DNA of 64,000 nt. Origin: Phascolarctos cinereus. Lineage: Eukaryota; Chordata; Mammalia; Diprotodontia; Phascolarctidae. The number at the start of each line of letters is the position of its first letter. Within the stretch, counting starts at the first letter, position 1. A program made the translations under genes and the position numbers. The notes under the pieces are model-generated. The model had not been told where the DNA came from. It did no database searches and saw nothing but the letters and a program-made list of their open reading frames with translations. This document shows, in pieces, positions 1-11,981 of this stretch. The DNA lies in assembly GCF_002099425.1 (NCBI RefSeq), contig NW_018343955.1:12324001-12388000 (forward strand), in the 5' to 3' direction.

Positions 1-59
1 GGGAAAAGCCCCTGCTCAGCAAACTAATCAACACGTCAATCAAGATTACAATTAAATAC

Positions 60-395
60 AGTATTCCCACACTTCTAACAAAAAGGAAGAGAAGTAGATT
101 CTCATATATCTTTCTGGAAGCCAGTCTTGGTCATTACAACCAAAAAATTCCATTTCAGTTTTCTGTCATTATTCTTTCCATTGACTCTGTTGTCATTTGC
201 ATATATTGTTTTCCTGGTTCTGACCTGATTCACTTTGTAAAACTTCACAAGTCTTTCTATACTTTTCTGTATTTTTCATATTCAATATTTTTTCAGAGCT
301 GTCGTATTCCCTTACAGTCTTGTACCACAACTTATTTGTCCGTCACCCAACTGGTAGGCATCTATCTACTTTGTTGCTACTATACAAAGTACCAT
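60..395 (-). mobile_element. Old L1 ORF2 3'-end fragment
   Basis: The stretch resembles, on the minus strand, the end of marsupial L1 ORF2. Phrases such as CCTGGTTCTG, CAAGTCTTTC and CCACAACTTATTTG recur in the clearer L1 copies at 34 kb and 61 kb. It is diverged and has no clear ends. The 7SL-derived sequence starts just to its right. Confidence 0.5.
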
Positions 396-399
396 AACC

Positions 400-697
400 C
401 TTGGTCTCCCTATGTCACCCAGGCTGGAGGTGGAACAGTCATTCACAGGCCTGTCCCACTGCTGATCAGCCCAGAAGCACTGTTTGATCTGTTCTGTGAT
501 CTAGGCTAGTTCACTCATTCGGGCAACCTGGTGGCTGCCTACTCCAATGGGCTCACTATGTTGGTATAGAACTTAGTATAAACACCCTATTGGCTTTAAC
601 CCTACTGCAGCTCAGAATTCCCAAGCTCCAAGGACCCACCAGCCTCAACCTTCCCAGTAGTACAGAACATAAGTATGAATCACCACACTTAGCACCA
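400..697 (-). pseudogene. RN7SL: 7SL (SRP) RNA retro-pseudogene, near full length
   Basis: Read on the minus strand, this is a diverged copy of the roughly 300-nt RNA scaffold of the signal recognition particle. From left to right the plus strand shows the reversed 3' Alu domain (CACCCAGGCTGGAG), then CACAGGCCTGTCCCACTGCTGATCAG, then the S-domain landmark GGCAACCTGGTGG. After that come GAACTTAGT and the 5' domain (CCAGCCTCAACCTTCCCAGTAGTACAG). All domains are present in order, so it is a 7SL copy and not an Alu-like monomer, which lacks the S domain. Many substitutions make it an old retrocopy. No clear poly-A tail or target duplication was found. Confidence 0.85.
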
Positions 698-929
698 TAA
701 ACTATTCTTGATGATCATAGCCTGGCTCTCAGAAATCACCACTTCTTTTCCAGTACACTTACTAACCATCTCTTTAATGACCTCTTATGGAGTCTTTATC
801 TTTCTTCAAGACTCAGTTCAGGTCCCATCTACCTCCTCTGTCTCTATGAAATTTTCCCATAGCAGGAACTTTTCATTTTTAGTGTTCTCTAACTATTCCA
901 ATTAGTTTTATTTACTTACCTGTCTATAT

Positions 930-1062
930 GTTATATTCTCTCAGGAGAAAATAAAGTCTGTAAGGACAAGTACCATTCCATTTTTGTTTTTCTATCTCCG
1001 ACATCTAGTAAAGTACCTTGTGTATTATAGATGATTAATAAATATTTACTGAATTAAACTTA
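930..1062 (+). repeat. L2 LINE 3' end
   Basis: The order is typical of the L2 3' end: a segment like GTCTGTAAGGACAAGTACCATT, then a run ending in ATTAATAAATATTTACTGAATT. It is short and old. Confidence 0.5.
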
Positions 1063-1289
1063 GAAATACAACATTTGCACCATTTTACAACTCTCCACCT
1101 AAACCTAAAACAGATACACCTAAAATACAACTAAAAAAGAAAGATAACTTCAGATTCTCACTGTTGGTAATAAAAATTTGTATTTCAATTAGTATTTGTA
1201 TTTTGTACATAAAAATATTTATATTTCCTCATGCTTACTTTGGTTTAATAAGAATACTGAAGAAATGAATATGACATACATTAGTCTTT

Positions 1290-1560
1290 TAACTTATATC
1301 ATGAAGTTTATAAAATGGCAGCTTCTATTCATCAGCTCATAAGTCTTCTCCCGTTTTCTGAAACTCTTAATTTTCTTTCTTAATGGTACAATCATATACC
1401 ACAATTTATTTAATTATTCTCCAGTTGTTAGATACCTACTTGGTTTTCAAGTCTTTTATTCTACAAAAAGTGCTGCTATGAATATTTTTACATATATGGA
1501 ATCTTTCTGTCTTTGACTTTCTTATGCTTTATTATGCTACTACTCTATACAAGAGGCATT
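1290..1560 (-). mobile_element. Old L1 ORF2 fragment
   Basis: CAATCATATACCACAATTTATTT, then CCAGTTGTTAGATACCTA and AAAAAGTGCTGCTATGAATATTTTTACAT, match in order the minus-strand L1 segments at 34.5 kb and 54.2 kb, with many changes. It is a decayed fragment of the C-terminal part of ORF2. Confidence 0.55.
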
Positions 1561-1671
1561 TCTGAAGGGTTTATGTAAGTCAAATTTATGTTAACAAAAT
1601 AAAATATACAAGAAAGGCATTTCACTGAAAATCATCTGAAGACCAGTCTCCCCCCAGCCCAATTTATTTTT

Positions 1672-2365
1672 TGTGCCACCCTTCATTAAGCTCCAACTAT
1701 GTGCCAGGCACTGTACTAGGGGTTGGGGGTAAAAAGATAAAAATTGAATCGTCTCCGGTTTCAAGAAGTTTACATTATACACGCACATTGTTATATATAT
1801 GTTATATCCTAAGAATTAAGCTGTTTTGGTCAGAAGGATACTAGCAGCTTGGGAGAATCAGGAAAGACTTCAAGTTGAAGGTGGAACATGAGCTGTGCTT
1901 TGAAGAAAGCTAAGGATTCTAAGAGGCAAAGGTAAAAAGGAAGTGAATTCCAAACATCACCTATGCAAAGCTACAGAGGCAAGGGATGGAATGTTGTATA
2001 CAAGGGCATTTAGCAGGTAGGTTTGCTTGGAACAGAGTACATAAAAGGAGATAATAATCCCGGAAAGGCTGATGGGAGCTGGGAAGGATTTTATATTTTA
2101 TCCTAGAGGATAAATTCAAATGGGGGGTGACATGACCTGGTCAGATATGTGCTGGTAATAAAATTGGGGCAGCTGTGTGGAAAACTGAGTGGAAGGGAGA
2201 TATGGAATTAGGGAGATCAATCAGGAAGCTGCTGCAATAGTAGAGAAGAGATGAGGGCCTCAAATAGGATAGATTCAATGCATAAGTCAGAGATGGGAGA
2301 TACTATGGAGGGGGAAGAAGAGAGAGGGAGAGGGAGGGGGAAGAGAGAGAGAGAGGGGGAAGGAG

Positions 2366-2402
<37 letters not shown>

Positions 2403-3010
2403 ATGACTCCAAGATTGTTAACAGATGAAACTGATGGTGGTGTTATCAAAAGAAATGCTAAGTTTGGAAAGTGGGATGTGGAGATAAAAAGAAAGGATTC
2501 CACATTGGACGTGTTAAGTTTAAGATGACAAGAGAACATGAAGGTAGACAAGTCCAGCAGACAGCTGGTAATCTTGCACTGAATTTCTGAGAAATTAGGA
2601 CCAGATATATGGATTTAGGAGTCACATACAGAAAGATAACTGGAAGCACAGGAGCTAAATAAGATTACCAAGAGTATATTTAGAGAAAGCCTAGAATAGT
2701 ATCTACATAGTGCATGACATAAGCATGATGATTTAGCAAGGAGGAGTAATAAGAGCAATATGAAGAAAACCAAGAAAGGGTAACATCACAGGAACCAAGG
2801 GAGATGAGAACAACCAGGAGAAAGATGTGGCTGACAGTATCAAAAGATGTAGGATCAATAAAGATGTAGACTGAGAAAAGGCCGCTGGATTTTGCAGTTA
2901 AAAGCTTACCAGTAACCTTGAAAAGAACAGTTTCACTACAACAGTAGGGTTAGGAAAAAGAAGAATGAGAGGTCAGGAAATGGAGCCAATGAATACAGAG
3001 CCATTTTAAA
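1672..3010 (-). mobile_element. L2 LINE, 3' half
   Basis: The left end is the reversed L2 3' end (AACTATGTGCCAGGCACTGTACTAGG). Rightwards the copy continues through the reversed reverse-transcriptase C-terminal region. On the minus strand at 2303-2551 the reading includes NNLGVILLSLSLSLS, which matches the L2 segment usually read as RNLGVILDSSLSLS. The copy runs about 1.3 kb. A purine microsatellite has grown inside its serine/leucine-coding stretch. It is decayed and not functional. Confidence 0.8.
2308..2400. repeat. (AG)n microsatellite inside an L2
   Basis: Interrupted GGGGAAGAGAGAG-type runs end in about 30 uninterrupted bases of GA repeat. The run lies in the part of the L2 that codes alternating serine and leucine (TCTCTC on the coding strand), which is the likely seed of the expansion. 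Confidence 0.9.
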
Positions 3011-3339
3011 ACTTACTGCAGAGACAGTAAGAACTCTCTTCCTCCTCAGAACTTCTATAGCACTTACATTTTGTAAACATCAACTCAAGTGTAAGACTCT
3101 TGAAGGCAGAGAATATATTATATTTCTCTGTGTCCAAAATAGGTTCTCACCTCCCCAGAAATAAAATGTCTGAGTACAACACAGACTATCACTTCTTCAG
3201 GGATGTAAACTCTGCTCCCAGGTGCCTTGTTTCATAGAGGTCAGCTTTTGCCATATCTTGCTAGGGCCCAAGACTCCACACCACAGCCCACTGCAGCATG
3301 TAAAACTTTCTTGCCAGCTTTCCTTTATCTGTTATCTTC

Positions 3340-3445
3340 CTCCTCATCCCCATTAGAATGTAAGGTCTTTAAAGATAGGGACTATTTTGTTTGCTTGTAT
3401 TTGTAGCCACAGCACTTAGTTGGCCCATATTAAGTGCTTCATAAA
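3340..3445 (+). repeat. L2 LINE 3' end
   Basis: The stretch GAATGTAAGGTCTTTAAAGATAGGGAC, then AGCACTTAGTTGGCCCATATTAAGTGCTTCATAA, has the order of the L2 3' terminus (usual form: ...AGGGCAGGGAC...CTTAGCACAGTGCCTGGCACATAGTAAG...). It is short and diverged. Confidence 0.5.
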
Positions 3446-5109
3446 GAAGATGGCTAGCTATCTTAAAAAATATTATTTGAATGACTACTGTTGCTCAAAT
3501 CAAAACTGCCCAGAACAAATATCAAAGAAAGAGGCTTTACAGTATGTTTGGGGGAGCACTTTGTCTCCTGGATCTTCTTTCTGTTTTTACCACCTGTTGG
3601 GGATAATTAATGATAATCACAATGCCACATGGGAAAGAGGGGGAAGTTAGGGAAGCATGAAATAAGAGAGCTATTTGGTCTTTTCTGTACTTTTTATATT
3701 ATTGCCTTAATGCTGCTTTTGCCTTTTAATTCCTTTCAGTGAAACACCAACTACTGTTCCTTTTGAAGGAAAATCTTTTTAAAAAAAGTACAAAGCACCT
3801 CCCTTATTTATGAATTAAACACCTGATAATGAATTTGTCTCTTTTGATCCCATGCTTAGAGCCAGACCCTTTCTGAGCTGAATTAGTGAACATGTACATC
3901 ACAGGAACATGTACATCCTGTTGCCCTAGGTCTTTTTCACAGCCCTGGGAGTCTCTGGAAAACAGCAACTGCTTAGAAGACAACAGGCATGCCTTTAGTT
4001 AAATCACAGAGAAAGTTGGTGGGATATTGTATTGAAATTACCTCAAACGTCTTTTCTAATCCTAAGAGTCCATGAGTTTATGAATGTTATCAGATATTTA
4101 TAAATTAATTTCATATAGTTGATTTTCATACTGAAATTCAGTGACTGTGTTTTGGTCAAATTTCTTTTCAATGGGGGTTGAGAAAATGGTATATCAAAGG
4201 AGGAAAACAAAAGGGTCAGAAAAGTACATTAGCCAATTCATTTGTCTTCACAAGTTATCATAGGTAGTCAGCAAGACCCAGGATCAAAAATATTCAAAGA
4301 AACACTAACCCAGAATTTTAAATTTAATATATTCTGCTACATGTTTAAAGTTACATGACTGATATTTATCAAAAGTCTATTAAAAAAAGAAGGCTTAACT
4401 GCACCAACACCATGCCGATTGAGCCAAGCCATATCAACTGAGATGATAAAAATTTTCTCTTAGGATCCAAGGAGCCAAAGAACATGCCAGTAAGTATACT
4501 CACTAATGGTTCGAACAGGCTTCTTTATTAGGAACAAATGTGCCACCTCTGTTTGCATTCACCCCTGGGGATATCAGCCCTCCTGAAATCTGAGATACAT
4601 GGCAGCACAGATGTTACCAGAGTTTCCACCAACTGGGAAAGTAGTGTAAGCATCCATAAGGACCCAAGCCCCTAAGTTGTGACTGCCCCTCCAAACAATT
4701 GGTACCTTCATGCCATTTATTAGTCACACTGCCTGGGAAATCCTGATAAGAATGGAGCCTTACAAAGTAGGTGAAAGTCCAGATTTCATCAGTTACATCT
4801 GCACTGGGTAAGCAGTCTCAGTATTAAAAGAATCACAGACCAAGAGCTGGAAGCAACCCTGAAGGTCATCATGTATAGACTAAGAGAGCAAATAATCAAA
4901 AAATGTCTAAATGGCAGCAGTGTGTCACACAGTTCACATAGACCTTCAAGGTCTATCCTGTTAATGAGGTCTTCTGGACCAACTCACAATGAGTACAACA
5001 ATGTCACGATAAAATACTGAGATAACTTATCAGGGCAACCCTAAATTATTACTGTGTGGACACAGAAACTTCAAGAAGCCCAGTTTGCCCACTTACTCTT
5101 TTATTCCAT
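3446..5109. other. Unassigned sequence, presumed NADK2 intron
   Basis: No host exon, RNA gene or clearly assignable repeat was seen. A piece at about 4815-4880 (AATCACAGACCAAGAGCTGGAAGC) weakly resembles the 3' end of CR1/L3 or MIR-type repeats. Confidence 0.5.
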
Positions 5110-5710
5110 GATCAATCAACCAACCACTAATTATCATCTATCAGCAAGTATTTTTTAAAGCTCCAACTATGTGCAAGGCACTAAGAGTACTGGGGATATA
5201 AATACGAGGAATGAAATAGTATCGATAGATACCAACTGGACAGATAAGTACATGTATAAATATAAACAACAGACATAAAGAGAACAAATACAAAGTAGTT
5301 AAATTCTAGGCAGTTTAAGAGGGAGGGCATTAGCAACTGAAGGGAACCAGAAAAAACTTTTAGAAGGTAGTATTTGAGTTGAGTCTTGAAGGAAGAGAGG
5401 AATTCTATGAGAAGCAAGAAAGGAAGGAGTGCACTCCAAGCATCTGGATGAACAGTACAAAGGTAGAGACAATGAAGCATTGTGTATATAGAGAACAGGC
5501 CAGGGTGGCTAGATCATAGGGTGTAGCAGAAGTAATGTACACTCAGGATGAAAAGACAGGTTGAGGTCAGATTATGAAGGGCTTTAAAACTAAACCAAGG
5601 AACTTACATTTGAGCCTACCAGCAATAAGGTGCCACTGTGTTTACTGAGTAGGGGAGTGACCTGGTGTCACTGTGCAATAATCTGCTGAAGATGGGAAGG
5701 AATGGAGTCA
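5110..5710 (-). mobile_element. L2 LINE, 3' part
   Basis: The reversed L2 3' terminus (CTCCAACTATGTGCAAGGCACTAAGAGTACTGGGGATATAAA) is followed by GTTGAGTCTTGAAGGAAG, then GATTATGAAGGGCTTTAAAACTAAAC and GGAGTGACCTGGTGTCA. These are in the same order as in the L2 copies at 1.7, 16 and 20 kb. The copy is truncated and old. Confidence 0.75.
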
Positions 5711-5824
5711 AAGGCACGTGCCCTCAGCATTTATGCATGCTATGTAATTTGCACTTCTATTACTCTTGGCTGTTCTTCAGTATATTTTTATGCTTACATA
5801 TTACTAAAAGGTCACATAGCATTT

Positions 5825-6310
5825 CAGATAATCACAGAATTTTAAATGTTAGAAGGGACCTCGGAGGCCATCTACTTCAATTCATACCTGAACAATCTCC
5901 TCTACAACACACAGGCAGTCATCTAGCTTTTTCTTAAAGGCCTCCAGTGAGGAGAAACTCACTACTTACTGAGGGTCAGCCCAACCCACTCCCCATAATC
6001 TGTTATGATGTTTTTCCTTTCATTTAGTGTAAATCTACCTTTCTGCAATAACTCCTATTTCTGCCATCTGGGAACAAGCAGAATGAACCATATCTTTCAC
6101 AGCCCTCTCAAGTACTTAAAATATTTACCATGTCCTCCATGAGTTCTCTCTTCCTCAAACTTAATATTCCCAGCTTTTTTTACATAATTGCCATAAGACA
6201 TGATAGAGCTTTACCATACTGGTTGCACTCCTCTGGAGACCCTCCAGCTTATGGTACCAATTTCCCCATTTCTGTTACATTTTCCCAAAGCACTTGTTAT
6301 GAGATGAAGC
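5825..6310 (-). mobile_element. CR1/L3-type LINE, 3' end
   Basis: AATCACAGAATTTTAAATGTTAGAAGGGACCT is the reversed CR1-family 3' end (usual form: ATCATAGAAT...TTGGAAGGGACCT). It is followed by CTCCAGTGAGGAGAAACTCACTAC and by CTTCCTCAAACTTAATATTCCCAG. The right end, CACTCCTCTGGAGACCCTCCAGCTTATGG, is again in CR1 antisense order. About 480 bp survive. Confidence 0.72.
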
Positions 6311-6395
6311 GCACGGTACAAACTGGCTGACTCTGAGCTTCAACAGTAATACAAGAAGTAGAAGCAGACCTTCTGAGGTCCCTCTATTACTGTGG

Positions 6396-6590
6396 CAGAG
6401 GTTCTTAACCTGGGGTCCATGAAACTTTTTTTAAAAATATTTTGAGAACTATATTTCAATATAATTGATTTCCTTTATAATCTTATGTATTTTATTTTAT
6501 GCATTTAAAAATATACTTCTGAAAGAGCTTCATAGGTTTCATCAAGTATGCCAAAGGGGTCCTTGACAAAAAATATGTCAAGAACCTATG
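6396..6590. mobile_element. Non-autonomous hAT-like DNA transposon
   Basis: The left end CAGAGGTTCTTAACCTGGGGTCCATGAA and the right end GGGGTCCTTGACAAAAAATATGTCAAGAACCTATG form degenerate inverted repeats around an AT-rich core. The size (about 195 bp) and the GTTCTTAACCTGGGG terminus fit a short hAT-type element. No clean 8-bp target duplication was recognised. Confidence 0.6.
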
Positions 6591-6861
6591 CTCTTTGGAC
6601 AATATGGATAAGATTAAGAGTTGGGATAGACCTTAGAAATCATATAAGCCAATACTCTCATTTTAAATACTGGAAAACTAAGACTCCAGAAAGGAAGTAT
6701 CCTGAACAAAGTCACAGAGATCACTTCTTAGCAGGGGCAAAAATGTTAATACTAAGTTCTTTCTTTTTTCTCAGAACCCTCAGAATCCCTAATGTAAGAC
6801 AGTCAAGTGAACTGAGGTGCTTACAACCATTAACAAGTTAAAAAGAAAAATATTCACTCAC

Positions 6862-6957
6862 CAGGCTTTTGATCCTGTCCCAGTACACAAATTGAGTCCT
6901 GAACTCTTCTGTTTTTCCCAGGGACCATCATCAACTGAGATTTCATAGTAGGAAGCC
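6862..6957 (-). CDS. NADK2: NADK2 exon 8
   Basis: This exon is 96 nt long and codes residues 298-328 plus two bases of Trp329: ASYYEISVDDGPWEKQKSSG, then LNLCTGTGSKA. The acceptor follows TTCATAG and the donor is CTG|GTGAGT. It holds CTGTGS (residues 321-326), part of the NAD-kinase C-terminal beta-sandwich that builds the nucleotide site. It matches the mammalian protein almost residue for residue. This is the last NADK2 exon found in the window. Confidence 0.97.
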
Positions 6958-9913
6958 CTATGAATTGAAAATGTAAAACTGGGTTTGCAGGATTTATAGT
7001 TCACCCTGAGTAAAACAGAACATAGCCCACTATTAGAACCACTGAATTCTAAATAAGTAAATTCTAAATTAGGTAAAGGTACTTCGTGGTATTGTGACTG
7101 TAACACTGATACAATTTTTGTTTTAAAAAATAAAATCATCTCCTACCTTGTCTGACTCATTGTTCCTTTTCTGCAATTGTTTTTTTTATTTCTAACAGAA
7201 GTTTCTTCAGGTAATTTTTGGAGTAATTTTATTTCCTGTCCTCACAGCATCTAGCAAAATGATTCACCTCATCACCCAAAAGAACATAACTTTTAAGTGG
7301 ACTTCATTTCTACAAGGAAATGAATACTTATTAAATATTGCATCTAGCAGTTCTTGAACCAAGTTAAATGAGAACTGCTTATATCTTAATTGATCTACTA
7401 TGTTTGCCTTTGAACTGGCCAATAACAATAATACTTGGTTAGAGTCCAAAGAAAATCTTAACCACTTCTTACAAACTTAATGTAGCACTAGGTAAAGCTG
7501 GCAATGAAAAGGAAATAATGTGTTCTTAATAGATATATTTTAGTTTACAAATCTAGAATCAAATAAGTTACCTTTACCTTTAAATGCAAGTGAAAATTTT
7601 AAATTGAAATGTAATTTTGAATGATTTCCAACTGTTGGGGAGTTTCTGAAAGATGCCATTATTAGTTGCAGCGGATATTATCCTTGGCAGAGAAAAGTAA
7701 TCATTTTAACAGAAGTGAAGGAAAACTCTTTGTAGGTGCAGCCTTTTAAGCAATTAAACATGTCTGTCACATTGCTACAAAGGAGAGAACTATCTTCCAG
7801 CACAAATGTTTTTGTTACTTCTAAAAGTGCTCAATTTGGTCAATATCTCACATACACTTAATTCTTCCTACAAAACACAAGGTTCTGCTCTCCTTAATAT
7901 TTTCTCTTTAATCATAGCCCTATTTGGTCTGTGTAGAAAATGGACAGTGAGGGTAGCATATTTACTGCACATGTCCAGACAAACAAGGCCCGAATAAGGA
8001 GTAGTAATGGCTGTCACCAAACCGAGAGCAAACACAGAAACGGGATTAAAGGTATGTGGAGATAGGAGACACAAAAAGGAGAAGAGAAAGTGATGCAATA
8101 AACCAAAACCATATGAAGGTAAAAAGCAGTGCAGCACAAGCCAAAATGTCCTGAAATAATAGTTAAGGATATTGTGATGGCAAGATAGGAAATTTAAGGG
8201 AATGAGAGAAGAAGAAATTAAAGAGGAGGGAAAAGGATTTATTAAAGAAGGTAAGAAGGAAGGTAGGGCCAGAGTAAGACAACACAAGAGAAGGTGATTA
8301 GAGTCTGGAGGAAAAAAAGACTAAGAATAAAAGAAAAGGGCACAGGGAATACTACAGATTATGCTGGACAAATTAATGTGATTACCACATGCAACTTAAC
8401 AAAAGATTAATCAATCCTCAGAACTTTGTTCCAGGAAAATGATTTTTTAAAGAAACTCACAGTCCCTTTAGAGTGGTTATACCTCTTCTTACACTGTCCA
8501 CAGCGACAGCCCAAGAATGAGACATTCTAGGTTAGGACAAATGGGAAAAAATGGGCTTTTTGGGTTGTTTTATGGGTTAAGTGTTCCTCACTTTAAACAT
8601 ACCTTATGATTATCAATGAGGCACAATTATTAGGAACATGCAACACTTTGAAAATACAGAGCAACCTCACAATCAGTATCTACGTCAGACACCATGAAAT
8701 AGAAATTCTTCGGGTACAATAACCAAAATCTCTTGCATACAGTTGAGGACTGAACCAATATACACCAAATTTTACTCTAATGAATGGCATCACAAATGGA
8801 TAGGCCATAGTCTTTCTTACAAAATACAGTGCACAGAATGTCTGTGATGGCAGGCTTTTATTTAATAATGTGAATAATAGTATAAGAAGCAAAGGGACCA
8901 AAAAAGCAGCATGAGTCCTATCTGTTCAAAAGAGGAAAGTGAAACTAGATGTTTCCTTCCAGGGATAATAACCTATGAACCTATGAAGTAACAAGGGGCC
9001 TGGACAGCACAAAAATACTTGAAGGAGTAACTTTCTCCAATTTCCTTCACAGTTTTCTCCTTCTCTATTAAAGGTAGAGAGACCAGGTATATAATTAAAT
9101 GGAAAAAAATGTTATCGTATTACTGCCAGCACACAAAAATATACATTACTGATCTTATTTCACTTTAGCTTTGTTAGGCCTTATTAATATCTGTCTTCAT
9201 AAAATAATTACTATACTGAAACATACAGATTAAACCTATTACAATACAAAAGATAATCAAATTTTTATTGAGTCAGCATTTTGTCCTACACAATACTGCC
9301 TGAGGTGAGTGAACATACAGTTTGATGAATTATTTTTTTTCTCACTGTAAATATCAATTGTGACAAGACCTGATCTGCAGCAAATCACAGACTTTATGTA
9401 ATTACTGGAGAATTCAGACATGTACTAAGAGGAAGAAAGATACTTATAAATGATTCCTAGTGGTTGCAAGAAAGCAAATAATCATGCAAAGAGATAGCTG
9501 TTAAGTCTCAATTTCCTACTCTTTGCAATAAAATTAGCAAAAGGATGGGAAATTATACAAACACAGGAAGTACCATCAACAGCTAAATCAGCTTTATATT
9601 ATTTTATACACCATCCGAGCTTCTCAGAACGATAATGTTTCCCTGATATTTTCTAAATCTATGATGCAAACTTAAACAATTAAAAGTCTGGAAGCAATCA
9701 AAATAGAGGAATGAACTTGAAAGAAAAGAAAAAATGAAAAAATACAAAATTAAAATGGAATTAAAATGTATATTCCATGCAAAAACATTAATTCATCAAC
9801 TAAAGGGGTAAAAAAAATCTTTCAAATTTATGTTTTGAAAATTCAATAAATTTCCAAACAACTATGTAACAAACATAAAAATGACAAAATTAAGAGCAGA
9901 AGTTTTAACATAC
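6958..9913. other. NADK2 intron 7, no recognised feature
   Basis: The intron is AT-rich. A purine-rich tract at about 8000-8330 leaves a 139-codon minus-strand open frame at 7868-8287. That frame is compositional (Leu/Ser/Phe-rich, no domain) and is not called a gene. No clear SINE or LINE was seen. Confidence 0.6.
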
Positions 9914-9992
9914 CTGGATGACAGACTCTCCCCAATGAAGACTTCATTTAGTGCTCTCACTGGCAAAAGTTGTGGCCCAGAAACCTCAGATC
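9914..9992 (-). CDS. NADK2: NADK2 exon 7
   Basis: This exon is 79 nt long. It completes Arg271 and codes SEVSGPQLLPVRALNEVFIG, then ESLSS (residues 272-296), with Arg297 split over the next junction. The acceptor is CCTGCAG|GA and the donor is CCAG|GTATGT. ALNEVFIGE is a conserved NAD-kinase segment leading into the C-terminal domain. The reading frame joins exons 6 and 8 only with these borders. Confidence 0.96.
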
Positions 9993-10984
9993 CTGCAGGC
10001 AATGAAATATAAGTGGCCAAGATATTTGCTAATATTAACTTTATAATGCATGTATATTAACCTATATATGCATGTGTGTGTAGACACAGACATACAGGAA
10101 TGTTTTAACATGAAATTTATATTTAGTAAGATTATCCCTCTATTTTTGAATTTGGAAATATGCACATTAAATATACACCAATTAAATAAATTTCTTCTGA
10201 GACAAAATTCAAAATGCCACCCTTTCTCCAAAAAGGTAAGTCACCCACATGATAGCCACATCCTCTGTCTTCAACAATATTAACTTTGAGTACCTCTTTA
10301 CAAACTTTTTAATACTGATATCTGACTCACAAGTCCTACTAACCATACTTCTCTTAGGTGTTTTACTACAGTGTCTGACAAGTGAAAACATTTTATTTTT
10401 ACAAGCAAAGTAAGCACAACTGACTCTAAAAACATATTTGAAAGTTCAGATTTACAGGAAAAAGTAAGGGTAGTCATTTGATTATCAAAATAATTCTTCA
10501 ATTTACCATTCAAAAAAATCTTATGATAAGTCATTTTATGATATTTATCGTCTTATGGTAAATCCTCTCACAAAAAAATCTAAATTATAAAAATTCTATT
10601 CACAGAACTTTTAGGGAATGTACATATAACATACATCAAGACACACCTATATTATCTAATACCAACCAATATACCTGCATATATGTTAAATGCCTCATGG
10701 CTAAAAAAAAAAAGAGACTTAAATTTACCATCTTCAGTACCACATAAAAGATATGCAAAAATTGTACTGGATAATTTATTAGATGCACATATGAAAACAA
10801 AAGTCTTTACCAGATAAAGAGCAAAGTGTTTTGAATTTCGAAAAATTCTGTCAAAATCTCTCTCTATACTCAGAGAACAAGTCACGCCAAATATCTCTAT
10901 CGTTAATCTGAACCTGTCACCATTTTCTTTACTCTTAACATGTTACTAAGATAGTTAAGCCTCCAACAAACTCAAGAATATTCA
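9993..10984. other. NADK2 intron 6, left part, no recognised feature
   Basis: AT-rich intron sequence with short open frames only. No repeat could be named with confidence. Confidence 0.5.
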
Positions 10985-11120
10985 CAGCAAAGATTCAGAG
11001 CTGTATCTAGTCCAACCCCCTGATTTTAGATATAAGAATAAGGCCCATGGGGTTAAGTGACCCACTCAAGGTCACACAAGTAATAAGTGGCAAAACCAGG
11101 ATTCAATCCCAGTTCCTACA
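10985..11120 (-). repeat. MIR-type SINE fragment
   Basis: CTAGTCCAACCCCCTGATTTTAGATATAAG is followed by GTTAAGTGACCCACTCAAGGTCACACAAGTAATAAGTGGCAAAACCAGGATTCAATCCC. This is the reversed core and tRNA-like part of MIR/CORE-SINE elements. Confidence 0.65.
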
Positions 11121-11830
11121 CAAAGAAATATCCTCCTTTACTAAAAATAGAAAAAACACAAAAGGCAAAAATAGTATTACATCCCAAACATTCGTTTTTT
11201 TCCCCCAAATGCAATCACTAGAAGAAAAATGAAGCAACAAATCCTGTCAATCAACAGAAAAATTCTGAATTCAATGTTCTATCCATCCTTTAAAAAAATC
11301 AATTCAAATACCACCTCAAAGATCAATATCAATTCAGGCTAGATCCTTGGGGGGATTCTATTAAATCTAATATGGATACTGGCTATGATAAAGATACTGG
11401 TTATTGTAAGCTATGATTATTACTGTCCTTTTTATTTGTTATTTTTCCTTTGGAAAGCAAAGTTTCCCACCTGACTATTCCTGAGTTTGGCTATGGGGAG
11501 AAACAGACACTGCATGATTGGAAAATTGCAACTCTATCTGAATTTAAACAAAGCTAAGGACATGTTCCTGCTCTTTTTCTTTCTATAGTAAGTCTCTATA
11601 ATCAGAAGGTTTTATAAGTACAGTAACAAATTTACTAAAATAATTGATTATGGAACATCTTGGGTTATAGAACTGGGACTGTGTTCTGGTATGAGTTAGG
11701 GTTTTATGGTTCTCATTGATAGCAGTGAGTGGAGTCATACTACTCCCAGTGTGTGTCCCTTGCATGACTACTATACAAAGGACACTCTCTAGGATGATTA
11801 CATTAAAAAGAACCTGTCAGTGAGTCCATA
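11121..11830. other. NADK2 intron 6, unassigned
   Basis: No feature could be named. The right part may belong to the internal region of the retroviral fossil whose LTR begins near 11982, but no retroviral motif was recognised here. Confidence 0.35.
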
Positions 11831-11981
11831 AGACTAATGATATAGGGGAATCAAGGGTGGATGGCAGTCAGTCAGGAAGAAGAGTGAAGGTTAAACCCTG
11901 ATGAAACAGCAAACAGGGAGGCTGCAGAAACTTACCAGTTTTGGCGTGAGAAACTTTCAACTATGAAATGAGAGGGGGGAC

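Noticed and set aside
1-6861. C-terminal NADK2 exons (region after GSKAW)
   Set aside because: I looked for the expected conserved segments on the minus strand and saw none. They probably lie beyond the left edge.
7868-8287. 139-codon minus-strand open frame
   Set aside because: It has low-complexity Leu/Ser/Phe content over a purine-rich tract in intron 7, no domain and no splice context.
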